Assembly: GCA_044232905.1 (NCBI GenBank)
Contig: JBIIKZ010000004.1
Coordinates: forward strand, 9,578 to 73,577
DNA length: 64,000 bases
Source of the DNA: CANHVK01 sp044232905
Lineage (GTDB): Bacteria; Bacteroidota; Bacteroidia; Flavobacteriales_D; Crocinitomicaceae
Direction: 5' to 3'
Shown: one piece after another, positions 42,044 through 51,260 of the stretch
Layout: each line of letters starts with the position of its first letter
How positions within the stretch are numbered: position 1 is the stretch's first letter
Notes under the pieces: model-generated
Told to the model about the DNA's origin: nothing
Seen by the model: the letters and a program-made list of their open reading frames with translations, nothing else
Database searches by the model: none
Position numbers and translations under genes: made by a program

Positions 42044-44893
42044 ATGGCCGGAAAAACACAAAGATTAGGCAAGGTAGCAGGAGAGTTAAATGTTGGGATA
42101 TCCACATTAACTGAGTTCTTGCAATCGAAAGGAGTATCAATTGACCCAAATCCAAACTCAAAGTTGGAAGGGGAACATTATGATCTATTACGCCGACAAT
42201 TTGCAGACGATCAATCGCTTAAAGAACAAGCGAAATTAAGCGCTGTGAAACGTGAAAAAAGAGAAACAGTTAGTTTAACGGATTCTAAAACGGATTCGAA
42301 ATCTTCCAATGACGATGAGGAAGATGATTTTGACCCAAGTATTTTGGACAAAGTCAAAGCGCAAACACCAATCGTTACACAACCTGTTGTAAAAGAGGCT
42401 GTAAAAGAGGCTGTAAAAGAGGAAACATTAGTTGAAAGCGATTCGAAAGAACCGACGATGGATGGTGGCGCTAAAACACTTGGCGAAGGGGATATGCAAT
42501 TACAAGTTTTAGGTAAAATTGATTTAGATAAAATCAATTCTAAAACACGTCCCGATAAAAAGAAAAAACCAGAAAAAGAGGTTAAAGCAAAACAAGATAA
42601 TACACCAAAGGTTGCGGCTAAATCAGAGGTTAAACCTGTTGTGGAAAAACCTAAAGTAGTAGTAGCTCCAGTTGTTGTTGCACCTGTTGCACCAAAAGAG
42701 CCGGAAGCACCAAAAGAAATTGAAACAATACGTGTAGAACGTAAAGTGCTTTCGGGTCCTACAGTACTTGGACGTATTGAACTTCCTGTGGATAAACCTA
42801 AAACGGATCATCGTCCAGCTAGACCTGGAGATGAACCACGTAAAAAACGTAAGAGAATCAAGAAAATTGATCCTACAAAAGCAAGTACAGGAACACCTGC
42901 CATTAATGATCCTAAGAGTGCACCAACGAAAGAACGTAAATTTTTAGGTAATTCAAGACCAATTGGAAGTAATGCTCCGAAAGTAGCACCTACGGAGAGA
43001 GATATTCAAAAAGAAATTAAAGATACGCTTGCACGTTTGTCGAATACTGGATCTAAATCCAAAGGTTCTAAAAACAGAAGAGTAAAAAGAGATAATAACT
43101 TACAACGACGTGAACAAGAAGCATTAGACGCTGAATTACAAGAAAAAGTATTAAAACTTACGGAATTCGTTACAGTTTCTGAATTAGCTTCCATGATGAA
43201 TGTAGGTCCAACACAGGTAATCTCAGCGTGTATGTCCTTAGGGATTTTCGCTTCGATTAACCAACGTTTGGATGCAGAAACTATTCACATTATTGCAGAT
43301 GAGTTTGGTTTTGAAACAGAATTCGTAAGTGCGGAAGTACAAGAAGCGATTCCTACAGTAGAAGACAAAGAAGAAGATTTAGTATCTCGTCCTCCAATCA
43401 TTACGGTGATGGGTCACGTCGATCATGGTAAAACTTCTTTACTAGATAGAATTAGAAATGCAAACGTTACTTCTGGTGAGTCCGGAGGTATTACGCAACA
43501 TATTGGTGCGTACTCTGTGGTACTTGGAGATGGTCGTAAAATGACTTTCTTAGATACTCCAGGTCACGAAGCGTTTACTGCCATGCGTGCACGTGGTGCG
43601 CAAGTAACAGACGTTGCAATTATATTAGTTGCTGCGGATGATGATGTGATGCCACAAACTAAAGAGGCAATCTCTCACGCACAAGCTGCAAATGTACCGA
43701 TGGTATTTGCGATTAATAAAATTGATAAAGACGGAGCAAATCCAGATCGAATTCGTGAACAACTCTCTGCGATGAATATTTTAGTAGAAGAGTGGGGTGG
43801 TCAATACCAATGTCAAGAAATTTCTGCTAAGAAAGGGTTAAACATCCAAGAATTATTAGAAAAAGTATTGTTGGAAGCTGAAATTTTAGCTTTACGTGCT
43901 AATCCAACTAAAAATGCGGTAGGTACAGTTATCGAATCTTCTTTAGATAAAGGAAAAGGATACGTAACAAATATACTTGTTGAGGCAGGAACTTTGAAAA
44001 TAGGTGATGTTGTATTAGTTGGGCGTAACTACGGTAAAGTTCGTGCAATGCATGACGAACGTGGAGCGAATATTAAAATTGCAGGACCAGCTACTCCAGT
44101 ATCTATTTTAGGTATCAATGGTGCGCCAAATGCAGGGGATAAGTTCCACGTATTAGACGATGAGAAAGAAGCAAGATCTATTGCTACAAAAAGAGAACAA
44201 TTGTACAGAGAACAAGGTTTACGTACAACAAAACATATTACATTGGAAGAGATTGGTCGTCGTTTGGCTATCGGAGATTTCAAAGAGCTTAACTTAATCA
44301 TTAAAGGTGACGTGGATGGTTCTATTGAGGCTCTTTCGGATTCCTTACAAAACCTTTCCACGGAAGAAATTGCAATTAAAATTGTGCATAAAGGTGTCGG
44401 TGGAATCACTGAGGCGGATATCAACTTGGCGTCTGCGTCAGATGCGATTATCCTTGGATTCCAGGTTCGCCCATCGGTTGCTGCACGTAAATTAGCGGAT
44501 GCGGAGCAAATCGATATTCGTTTGTACTCGGTAATCTACAAAGCGATTGACGAGATTAAAGCTGCAATGGAAGGGATGTTATCTCCAGAGATTGAAGAAA
44601 TCGTTACTGGTTCTGCTGAAATACGTGAGACATTCGACATCACGAAAGTTGGTACAATTGCAGGATGTTTCGTTACGCAAGGTATCATCAAACGTAATGC
44701 GAAAATCCGTGTTATCCGTGATGGAATTGTACTTCACACAGGTAAACTTGGTTCATTGAAACGTTTCAAAGACGATCAAAAAGAAGTGAAACACGGTTAC
44801 GAATGTGGTTTGAATATCGATAAATTTAATGATATCAAAATTGGGGATATCGTGGAAGCATTCGAAGAAAACGAAGTAGCTAGAAAATTATAA
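42044..44893 (+). CDS. infB: Translation initiation factor IF-2
   Basis: GTPase that places initiator tRNA on the 30S subunit. The 949 residues start with an IF2N domain (LGKVAGELNVGISTLTEFL), a long charged, repeat-rich linker (about 100-350, including repeated VKEA units), another IF2N-like segment, and then the G domain with VMGHVDHGKTSLLDRI near 465, DTPGH and NKIDK, followed by domains II-IV. I chose ATG at 42044, which begins MAGKTQRLG; a start at 41960 would add a 28-residue hydrophobic lead not seen in the family. The stop codon sits in a family 2 repeat. Confidence 0.96.
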   Translation: MAGKTQRLGKVAGELNVGISTLTEFLQSKGVSIDPNPNSKLEGEHYDLLRRQFADDQSLKEQAKLSAVKREKRETVSLTDSKTDSKSSNDDEEDDFDPSILDKVKAQTPIVTQPVVKEAVKEAVKEETLVESDSKEPTMDGGAKTLGEGDMQLQVLGKIDLDKINSKTRPDKKKKPEKEVKAKQDNTPKVAAKSEVKPVVEKPKVVVAPVVVAPVAPKEPEAPKEIETIRVERKVLSGPTVLGRIELPVDKPKTDHRPARPGDEPRKKRKRIKKIDPTKASTGTPAINDPKSAPTKERKFLGNSRPIGSNAPKVAPTERDIQKEIKDTLARLSNTGSKSKGSKNRRVKRDNNLQRREQEALDAELQEKVLKLTEFVTVSELASMMNVGPTQVISACMSLGIFASINQRLDAETIHIIADEFGFETEFVSAEVQEAIPTVEDKEEDLVSRPPIITVMGHVDHGKTSLLDRIRNANVTSGESGGITQHIGAYSVVLGDGRKMTFLDTPGHEAFTAMRARGAQVTDVAIILVAADDDVMPQTKEAISHAQAANVPMVFAINKIDKDGANPDRIREQLSAMNILVEEWGGQYQCQEISAKKGLNIQELLEKVLLEAEILALRANPTKNAVGTVIESSLDKGKGYVTNILVEAGTLKIGDVVLVGRNYGKVRAMHDERGANIKIAGPATPVSILGINGAPNAGDKFHVLDDEKEARSIATKREQLYREQGLRTTKHITLEEIGRRLAIGDFKELNLIIKGDVDGSIEALSDSLQNLSTEEIAIKIVHKGVGGITEADINLASASDAIILGFQVRPSVAARKLADAEQIDIRLYSVIYKAIDEIKAAMEGMLSPEIEEIVTGSAEIRETFDITKVGTIAGCFVTQGIIKRNAKIRVIRDGIVLHTGKLGSLKRFKDDQKEVKHGYECGLNIDKFNDIKIGDIVEAFEENEVARKL

Positions 44894-44923
44894 ATTATGA
44901 ATTATGAGTTATTAATTATAACT
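44886..44923. repeat. Degenerate AATTATGAATTATGAGTTAT repeat, family 2, site F
   Basis: Three imperfect units. The array starts in the last codons of infB and contains its stop codon (44891-44893). Confidence 0.65.
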
Positions 44924-44935
44924 CACACATACAAC

Positions 44936-44971
44936 AAAAGCCTGCTAAAATATTATTTTAGTAGGCTTTTT
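44936..44971. terminator. Terminator between infB and pth
   Basis: A 16-bp stem with one G-U pair (44936-44951 and 44955-44970), loop of three, T-rich on the plus strand and A-rich on the other side. It can stop both convergent units. Confidence 0.88.
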
Positions 44972-44987
44972 GATTCTTAAAATCTTT

Positions 44988-45010
44988 CTCTTGTCACTTC
45001 GTCACTCTTA
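44988..45010. repeat. Degenerate GTCACTTCGTCACTC repeat, family 3, site H
   Basis: The 15-base word at 44993-45007 is identical to that at 36976-36990 in the cysS tail. Lies between the terminator and the pth end. Confidence 0.6.
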
Positions 45011-45033
45011 ACGAAAACTTAGGCTCTCGAAGG

Positions 45034-45597
45034 TCATTTTCCATTCCAGTTTGTCATCGTCAAACCAATACCAATAGTCGAAAATCCCTTAATGAATTCT
45101 GTAGCGGTTTTAATACGATCTTCCAACGTCGCTTTTTCGTGTATGTTCCATTCTCCAAGTACATAATCTACCTGTTGACCAGGTTTAAATTCATCGCCTA
45201 CACCAAAGCGTAAACGCGCGTATTCAGTCGAATTTAAAACAGCTTGGATATCTTTTAGTCCATTATGTCCTCCGCTACTTCCTTTTCCTTTCATTCTTAA
45301 TTTCCCAAAAGGAAGTGCTAAATCATCGGTAATAACCAAGATGTTTTCTATTGGAATTTTTTCGGTTTGCATCCAGTAATTAACCGCTTTCCCACTTAAA
45401 TTCATGAAGGTATTCGGTTTTAGAAGTAGAATTTGTCTTCCTTTATATTTTGACTGTGCAAGTTCTCCAAGTTTCTTAACTTCAAAAGATACTTCGCATT
45501 CCTTTGCGAAGGCTTCTACAACTTTAAAACCTATGTTATGACGTGTTTCTTCGTATTTATAGCCTGGATTACCAAGGCCAATGATTAGATATTTCAT
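45034..45597 (-). CDS. pth: Peptidyl-tRNA hydrolase
   Basis: Frees tRNA from stalled peptidyl-tRNA. The 187 residues carry LIIGLGNPGYKYEETRHNIG with the catalytic His, NTFMNLSGKAV, ITDDLALPFGKLRMKGKGSS and GGHNGL. Length and motifs fit the bacterial Pth. It starts 15 bases after the response regulator stop; a TAnnTTTG box seven bases before the ATG may provide its own near-leaderless start. Confidence 0.96.
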   Translation of the reverse strand: MKYLIIGLGNPGYKYEETRHNIGFKVVEAFAKECEVSFEVKKLGELAQSKYKGRQILLLKPNTFMNLSGKAVNYWMQTEKIPIENILVITDDLALPFGKLRMKGKGSSGGHNGLKDIQAVLNSTEYARLRFGVGDEFKPGQQVDYVLGEWNIHEKATLEDRIKTATEFIKGFSTIGIGLTMTNWNGK

Positions 45598-45604
45598 GAT
45601 GGTA

Positions 45605-45612
45605 CAAAAATA
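45605..45612 (-). promoter_or_regulatory. Candidate promoter -7 box of pth
   Basis: TATTTTTG on the minus strand, seven bases before the pth ATG and right at the stop of the response regulator gene. Confidence 0.4.
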
Positions 45613-46302
45613 CTATTTCACAATCAATTGAAATCCTTTTCCATGTACATTCATAATCTCAATCGCTGGATCTTCTTTTAAAAGCTTTCTTAACTTAGCG
45701 ATATACACATCCATACTTCGACCATTAAAATAATTATCATCGCCCCAAATTGCACGTAAAGTTGCTTGACGATCAATGATTTCGTTGGTGTTTTTGGATA
45801 ATAAACTCAATAGTTGATTCTCTTTAGTTGTAAGTTTAACCTCTCCTGAAGGTAAATGAAGTATGCGAGATTGGGTATCAAAAGCAATTGAACCAATTTT
45901 GATATTACTATCTTCTGCAATATTTTTAGTGATAGTTCTTCTACTAATAGCTTCTATACGTGCTATTAATTCTTCCATTGAAAATGGTTTGGTTAAATAA
46001 TCATCTGCTCCAGCTGCAAAACCAGCTAATTTATCCTCTTCCAAGGATTTTGCAGTTAAAAATAAAATAGGAATCTGTTTATTTAATTCACGTATTTCTT
46101 TTGCTGTTGCAATTCCATCTAAAATTGGCATCATCACATCCAGGATACAAAAATCAATTTTTTCAGCATTGAAATATTCTAATGCTATTTTTCCGTTACG
46201 AGCTAATTTTACATGGTATCCTTTCGATGTAAGAAAGGTATGTAATAAAAGTCCTAAATTGTCATCATCTTCTGCGAGTAAGATTGTTAATTTATGTTCC
46301 AT
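45613..46302 (-). CDS. OmpR-type response regulator
   Basis: A 229-residue two-domain regulator: receiver with acidic pocket (LLAEDDDNLG), phosphorylatable Asp in FCILDVMMPILDG (about residue 54), Thr and Lys in FLTAKSLEE and LTKPFSMEEL, then a winged-helix DNA-binding domain with LTTKENQLLSLL and SMDVYIAKLRKLLKEDP. It overlaps the sensor kinase gene by 11 bases, so the kinase is encoded first and both form one two-component system. The signal is unknown. Confidence 0.94.
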   Translation of the reverse strand: MEHKLTILLAEDDDNLGLLLHTFLTSKGYHVKLARNGKIALEYFNAEKIDFCILDVMMPILDGIATAKEIRELNKQIPILFLTAKSLEEDKLAGFAAGADDYLTKPFSMEELIARIEAISRRTITKNIAEDSNIKIGSIAFDTQSRILHLPSGEVKLTTKENQLLSLLSKNTNEIIDRQATLRAIWGDDNYFNGRSMDVYIAKLRKLLKEDPAIEIMNVHGKGFQLIVK

Positions 46303-47935
46303 GTGCTTGATTTTTAGTGTTAATTGGAATCTCTATGGTAAATTCCGATCCTATTTTTTCTTGACTTTTTACAGTTATCTGCCAATTGTTTAAGATAACA
46401 ATTGCTTTTACATAACTTAAACCTAGACCAAAACCCTTCACATTATGCAAATTACCGGTTGGGATACGGTATAATTTATCAAAAATCTTTGCAATGTGTT
46501 CTTTAGGTATTCCAATCCCTTCATCTTTAATACTTAATAAAATGTATTGAGAATTACTGGTTAATGAAACCGTAACCATAGGTATATCTTTACTGTATTT
46601 TATCGCGTTATCTATAAGGTTTGAAATGACATTTACTGTATGCATTTTATCTGCATGCACATGAATAGGAGTAGCATCCATGTTTTTTACAATTTCACCC
46701 CCAAAATCTTTTATTCTAAATTGCGCATGCGCACATAGTTCCTGAATAACTTCTGAAAGATTAATGTCTTCTTTTTTTAACTCAATATTTTTTTTGTCAA
46801 TCGCAGCACTTTGAAGTATACGTTCTACAAGTAATTCCAGTCGATTATTTTCTTGATTGATCATGTGAACAAATGGTTCCGTTTTTTTGTTTTCTTCTCC
46901 CATAATATCTTTGTCGCGTAGTGCCTGACAAGCGAGAGAAATAGTAGCGATTGGAGTTTTAAATTCATGTGTCATATTGGATATGAAGTCATTTTTCAAT
47001 TCACTCAATTTTTTTTGTGTGATAATTGTTTTAAACATGAAGGATATCGCATAAAGGATTAGTAAAACAAGTAATAGACTGATACTAAAAGGGATAAACA
47101 TTTCATGAAATAGAAACGATTTTTCAGTTGGAAATTTAAGGAAAAGATAGAGACTTTCGTCGATAATATTGGATGGAAATAATTGTGTTTTGAATGCATT
47201 TGTGGTGTCTATAGTACATGCGTAATGTGAAGTTGTTGTGTTAAAATGAATAGCTTCGTTACTTTCATTTTTTACTATAAAGTGAAATTCTTTTGGAAGT
47301 TTATCCATTCTTGCCTCGTATGCAATAATAGAATCTAGAAAATGGATATCGATTCTTTTTTCTGGTGCAACAAATGTATTATCATGAAAGGCTACAAATA
47401 GCATTTCATTGATTAGTTTCGATTTTTTAAATATTTGCTGCATTACACGTTGATCTAATTGATTAGAAACGTTTTCGCTTTTATCTTGTTTTGATTTTAC
47501 AATGTCTTGATTAAAAATTTGTTGAATATTTCGTACGTCTTTTGCTAATACTTGATGCTCTGTTTTTAATCCAGATATGGTGTCAAATGCTGAACCTTGA
47601 ATAATTAGGTATTTATTAAATTTTCCATTTTCTAGTAGAACAGTGTCACGGATACTAATGCTTTCTTCCGAAGTCAATAAATTCTGAAATTCCTTTTTGA
47701 GAATGTCTTTATATTCAGGGCTAAAATCTTTGTTGACGACATGCAGGTATTTACGAAGTTCAATCGCTTTTTCATGGCGAATAGCAATACGTTCTATTAG
47801 CGTTTTTACTTTGTCTTTAAATTCTTCTGATTTTTGGTTATACTGATTAGATACTTGGTAAAATTGAATAAGTAACAAGGAAATCATTGCGAATGACACA
47901 ATTCCGATAATCCAATTAATTCTAATTTTACGCAT
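46292..47935 (-). CDS. Membrane sensor histidine kinase
   Basis: A 547-residue sensor kinase: N-terminal membrane helix (WIIGIVSFAMISLLLIQFYQ), an approximately 250-residue extracytoplasmic sensing region with no named domain, a second helix near 285-305, then HisKA with the phosphorylated His in FISNMTHEFKTPIATIS and the ATPase domain (NLIDNAIKYSKD; DEGIGIP; GFGLGLSYVKA). Layout matches the Bacteroidota kinases paired with OmpR regulators. No ligand can be inferred. Confidence 0.92.
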   Translation of the reverse strand: MRKIRINWIIGIVSFAMISLLLIQFYQVSNQYNQKSEEFKDKVKTLIERIAIRHEKAIELRKYLHVVNKDFSPEYKDILKKEFQNLLTSEESISIRDTVLLENGKFNKYLIIQGSAFDTISGLKTEHQVLAKDVRNIQQIFNQDIVKSKQDKSENVSNQLDQRVMQQIFKKSKLINEMLFVAFHDNTFVAPEKRIDIHFLDSIIAYEARMDKLPKEFHFIVKNESNEAIHFNTTTSHYACTIDTTNAFKTQLFPSNIIDESLYLFLKFPTEKSFLFHEMFIPFSISLLLVLLILYAISFMFKTIITQKKLSELKNDFISNMTHEFKTPIATISLACQALRDKDIMGEENKKTEPFVHMINQENNRLELLVERILQSAAIDKKNIELKKEDINLSEVIQELCAHAQFRIKDFGGEIVKNMDATPIHVHADKMHTVNVISNLIDNAIKYSKDIPMVTVSLTSNSQYILLSIKDEGIGIPKEHIAKIFDKLYRIPTGNLHNVKGFGLGLSYVKAIVILNNWQITVKSQEKIGSEFTIEIPINTKNQAHGT

Positions 47936-47997
47936 AACTACAAATAAACATTCTAAAGTAAAATTAATCTACGAGATGTAACTAACCTTAACTTTTT

Positions 47998-49197
47998 TTA
48001 ACGCTCCATGATTTTTGCAGCTGCTCCTTTTGAATTCTCTATTTCAAGCATACATTTTTCTTGTAATTCTTTTAAATTAGATTCAATATGTTGCATCGCA
48101 TCAGAAAATTCCTCGCTTGTTTTGATCGAAAAGCCAATCCCTGCATCAATAAATTGTTGTGCTTCTGGGAATTTCGCATGTAAAGGTCCAAAGATAACCG
48201 GTAGACCAAACACCACAGGTTCAAGTGTATTGTGCAACTTTCCTGTAAATCCGCCTCCAATAAATGCGATTTTTCCATAGGAATAAGCATTAGCTAATTT
48301 GCCGATACAGTCAACTAACAAGATAGATTTGTCTTTTTGGTCCGTATACTTTGAATAACGAATAATTTCGTTTTGGAATAGTTTTTCGATGGATATTAGG
48401 TGATTTTCTGAAATATCATGTGGAGCGATGATTATTTTAGTGGAACCTGATGTAAAATAACGATCCAATAATTGTTCTTCGACTGGCCAAGAACTTCCTA
48501 AAATAAGTGCTTTTTCCTCTTGTAAAAAGTCTTCTATTATTAGATCTTGCACTACTGATTTTTTGTTTTCTATTACCTTGTCAAATCGAGTATCTCCTGT
48601 TATTCGCACATTATGAATACCAATTTTATGTAAAAGGATGCTTGTTTCTTCATTTTGAACATAGAAATAATTAAAAGAATTAAGTCCTTTACGGAATAAT
48701 CCTCCGTACCACCTGAAAAATATTTGGGTCGGTCTTAGAATACAGCTGATGCTATATAAAGGAATTTTTTGTTTGTTGATTTCAAAAATATAGTTTAACC
48801 AAAATTCATATTTAACAAAATATACCACTTTTGGGTTGAAGTGATTTAGTAATTTTCGTGCGTTTTTTCGAGTGTCTATCGGTAAATAATAAACAAAATC
48901 AGCCGTGTGTTTTCGCTTGTGGTAATGTTCCATGCCGGAAGGACTAAAGAAAGTAACAAGTATTTTACAATTAGGATTTCTTTCTTTTACTAAATTCATC
49001 ACCGGTATCCCTTGATCGAATTCGCCTAAAGATGCGCAATGAAACCAATAGATATAAGTGTTTTTAGGAATCGTTGGTAATTTTCGCCAATAATTTTTAC
49101 GCCCTTGAATCCATGCTTTTGCTTTTGGATGAAAACCTTGAATAAGCCATAACAATAAAGCGTATGCTCGGATGGAAAAATTATAAAGCAAAGCCAT
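47998..49197 (-). CDS. waaA: 3-deoxy-D-manno-octulosonic acid (Kdo) transferase
   Basis: Attaches Kdo to lipid A precursor in lipopolysaccharide core synthesis. The 399 residues show the WaaA pattern: IYWFHCASLGEFDQGIPV near residue 50, the donor-site motifs with FFSPSGMEHY, ISCILRPTQIFFRWYGG, DTRFDKV and the C-terminal IAFIGGGFTGKLHNTLEP near 310. Its presence indicates a Kdo-containing lipopolysaccharide. An outer-membrane protein gene lies three bases upstream. Confidence 0.94.
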   Translation of the reverse strand: MALLYNFSIRAYALLLWLIQGFHPKAKAWIQGRKNYWRKLPTIPKNTYIYWFHCASLGEFDQGIPVMNLVKERNPNCKILVTFFSPSGMEHYHKRKHTADFVYYLPIDTRKNARKLLNHFNPKVVYFVKYEFWLNYIFEINKQKIPLYSISCILRPTQIFFRWYGGLFRKGLNSFNYFYVQNEETSILLHKIGIHNVRITGDTRFDKVIENKKSVVQDLIIEDFLQEEKALILGSSWPVEEQLLDRYFTSGSTKIIIAPHDISENHLISIEKLFQNEIIRYSKYTDQKDKSILLVDCIGKLANAYSYGKIAFIGGGFTGKLHNTLEPVVFGLPVIFGPLHAKFPEAQQFIDAGIGFSIKTSEEFSDAMQHIESNLKELQEKCMLEIENSKGAAAKIMER

Positions 49198-49200
49198 GTT

Positions 49201-49956
49201 TTAATCGTAATAAAATTCTTTTGGTTTACTCTTATAGATAGGTATTAACCAACCAGCTCTGAAACCATATAGGTTATCCCTACGCATACTTGTTGAGACT
49301 TGTTCTGTTGGTTGATCAAATAAAATGTTTCTTTGGTTGAATGTATACCCTTGTAAGAAATAAAAACCAGCATAAAAATTAACCAATCCATTGTTTGCCA
49401 TGTAGGCATATCCCAAAAATTCATGGGTAGAGACACCTCCTGTTAATCGATCATACCCTTTACGATAATCTAACTCTACTTGCGGTATAATTTGTTTATT
49501 AGACTCTATTCGAATGTGGTATTGCAAATAACCGGCTCCTGCTTGAATAAAAATTCCAGAGTTTGGATTTGAACCAAAGATTGGTATTATTTTTCCAAAG
49601 GATAGATTAGTATTATAGCCTCTCGAAAAAAGTAAAATAGCAGCAACATCTCCATTTACATCCGTAATGTTACCATACGAATCTCTCAGATTTTTTAAGA
49701 TGTCTCCAGTTTTAATTTGATTGCCAAATAAGAAATTAACATCAACTCCTAAAAACCAATTTCGTTTTGTCTTATATCCAGCATTTATTCCAAGACTGTT
49801 TAATAAACCAAAGCGTTCTTGTAAAGAATTGATTGGTTGGCTTATTCCATATTGAATCCCAACCCATGGCGTACCAATGGTTTCTGAACTTACATTTCTT
49901 TGACCAAGCAGAGAAGAGGATATAAGCGTTAGCAGAAATAGTAACTGTCGTTGCAT
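49201..49956 (-). CDS. Putative outer-membrane protein upstream of waaA
   Basis: A 251-residue exported protein with signal MQRQLLFLLTLISSSLLGQ; the mature part has alternating barrel strands (WVGIQYGISQPINSL, LGINAGYKTKRNWFLGVDVN) and ends in polar residues. I do not recognise a family. Being three bases from waaA it is likely cotranscribed and may serve lipopolysaccharide handling, which is only positional inference. A TATCTTTG box stands four bases before the ATG, so the mRNA may be leaderless. Confidence 0.65.
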   Translation of the reverse strand: MQRQLLFLLTLISSSLLGQRNVSSETIGTPWVGIQYGISQPINSLQERFGLLNSLGINAGYKTKRNWFLGVDVNFLFGNQIKTGDILKNLRDSYGNITDVNGDVAAILLFSRGYNTNLSFGKIIPIFGSNPNSGIFIQAGAGYLQYHIRIESNKQIIPQVELDYRKGYDRLTGGVSTHEFLGYAYMANNGLVNFYAGFYFLQGYTFNQRNILFDQPTEQVSTSMRRDNLYGFRAGWLIPIYKSKPKEFYYD

Positions 49957-49960
49957 AACT

Positions 49961-49968
49961 CAAAGATA
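49961..49968 (-). promoter_or_regulatory. Candidate -7 box placing the transcript start at the ATG
   Basis: TATCTTTG on the minus strand with only AGTT between it and the ATG at 49956. A start five bases after the box would fall on the start codon. Confidence 0.5.
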
Positions 49969-50061
49969 CATTGAAAAATGAATTTAGGGATATTTGCTGA
50001 AAGGAATTGAAATTTCAAGTTTAAAAGTGTAATAAATTCAAGGAATTAAAATCAAAATAAT

Positions 50062-50069
50062 TACTTTTG
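50062..50069 (+). promoter_or_regulatory. Candidate promoter -7 box of the polysaccharide operon
   Basis: TACTTTTG, a TAnnTTTG match, 54 bases before the ATG at 50124. The alternative start at 50067 would overlap it, supporting the downstream start. Confidence 0.45.
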
Positions 50070-50123
50070 CTAATTAGACTTAAAAGCAATGATAACGCTC
50101 AAATATTCGGAAAAAATCGACGA

Positions 50124-51260
50124 ATGAAAAAAATACAAATGGTTGACTTACAGTCACAATATAAAAAGATAAAAACAGAAATTGATGCTGCAATTATCAA
50201 TGTGATTGAACAGGCTAATTTTATTAATGGACCAGAAGTTGGTGATTTTCGTTCTGATTTAGAAAAATATTTGAATGTACAGCATGTTATTCCGTGTGCG
50301 AACGGTACAGATGCATTGCAAATTGCATTGATGGCTTTGGGTTTAAAGCCAGGAGATGAGGTGATAACACCTTCTTTTACGTATATAGCTACAACAGAAG
50401 TTATAGCATTATTACATTTAGTTCCTGTTTTTGTAGATGTTCTACCAGACACATTCTGTATCGATCCAACCAAAATAGAAGCGGCTATTACCTCAAAAAC
50501 AAAAGCGATAGTTCCTGTACATTTGTATGGACAATGTGCGGATATGGATGCAATTTTAGAAATCGCCAAGAAACATAATTTAGCAGTTATCGAGGATACT
50601 GCCCAAGCGATTGGAGCTGAATATACCCATAAAGACGGTTCTGTGTCCAAAGCAGGGACTATAGGAGATATTGGTTGCACCTCTTTTTTCCCATCTAAAA
50701 ATTTAGGGTGTTATGGTGATGGAGGCGCAATGTACACGAATATTGCAGAGCTAGCAGCGAATTTAAAGAAGATAGCAAATCACGGGCAAGTAGTTAAATA
50801 CCATCACGAAGTTGTAGGGTGTAATTCCAGACTAGATACAATTCAAGCGGCAATTTTAAAAATTAAATTAAGAGATTTAGATAATTATTGTGCTGCCCGA
50901 CAAAAAGTTGCTGCATACTATGATGCTGCTTTTGCTTCTACACCACAGATTACAATTCCGGTAAGAGATGCTAAATCTACCCATGTTTTTCATCAATATA
51001 CGGTAAAATTAGACGGTGTTGATCGCACAGGATTGATTAATTATTTGTCTGAAAACGGGATACCTTCGATGGTATACTATCCACTTCCTGCACACAAACA
51101 AGGAATGTTCAAAGCATTTGGTAAAGAGAATCAAGATTTACCAGTGACGAATTTATTGACAACACAAGTACTTTCTTTTCCAATTCACACAGAAATGGAA
51201 CAAGAACAATTGGAATATATTACAAAACACATTATTAATTTTATAAATATGAACGCATGA
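50124..51260 (+). CDS. wbpE: DegT/DnrJ/EryC1 aminotransferase (WbpE-type)
   Basis: PLP-dependent sugar aminotransferase. The 378 residues begin MKKIQMVDLQSQYKKIK, with VIPCANGTDALQIALMALGL, the PLP-anchoring ATTEVIAL segment, IEDTAQAIGAEY and the catalytic Lys in TSFFPSKNLGCYGDGGAM. Within this operon the most likely role is transfer of an amino group to the 3-keto intermediate (WbpE step). I start at 50124; the upstream frame from 50067 is outside the family. It shares four bases with the next gene. The symbol is by context and motif, not proven. Confidence 0.8.
   Translation: MKKIQMVDLQSQYKKIKTEIDAAIINVIEQANFINGPEVGDFRSDLEKYLNVQHVIPCANGTDALQIALMALGLKPGDEVITPSFTYIATTEVIALLHLVPVFVDVLPDTFCIDPTKIEAAITSKTKAIVPVHLYGQCADMDAILEIAKKHNLAVIEDTAQAIGAEYTHKDGSVSKAGTIGDIGCTSFFPSKNLGCYGDGGAMYTNIAELAANLKKIANHGQVVKYHHEVVGCNSRLDTIQAAILKIKLRDLDNYCAARQKVAAYYDAAFASTPQITIPVRDAKSTHVFHQYTVKLDGVDRTGLINYLSENGIPSMVYYPLPAHKQGMFKAFGKENQDLPVTNLLTTQVLSFPIHTEMEQEQLEYITKHIINFINMNA

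Noticed and set aside
42361..42430. Tandem VKEA units in the IF-2 linker as an unusual element
   Set aside because: Repeat-rich charged linkers are normal in bacterial IF-2; the three-unit repeat is short and unremarkable.
50099..50680. 193-codon minus-strand frame over the WbpE-type gene
   Set aside because: The plus strand carries a clear DegT-type aminotransferase; the reverse frame is open by chance and has no recognisable domain.
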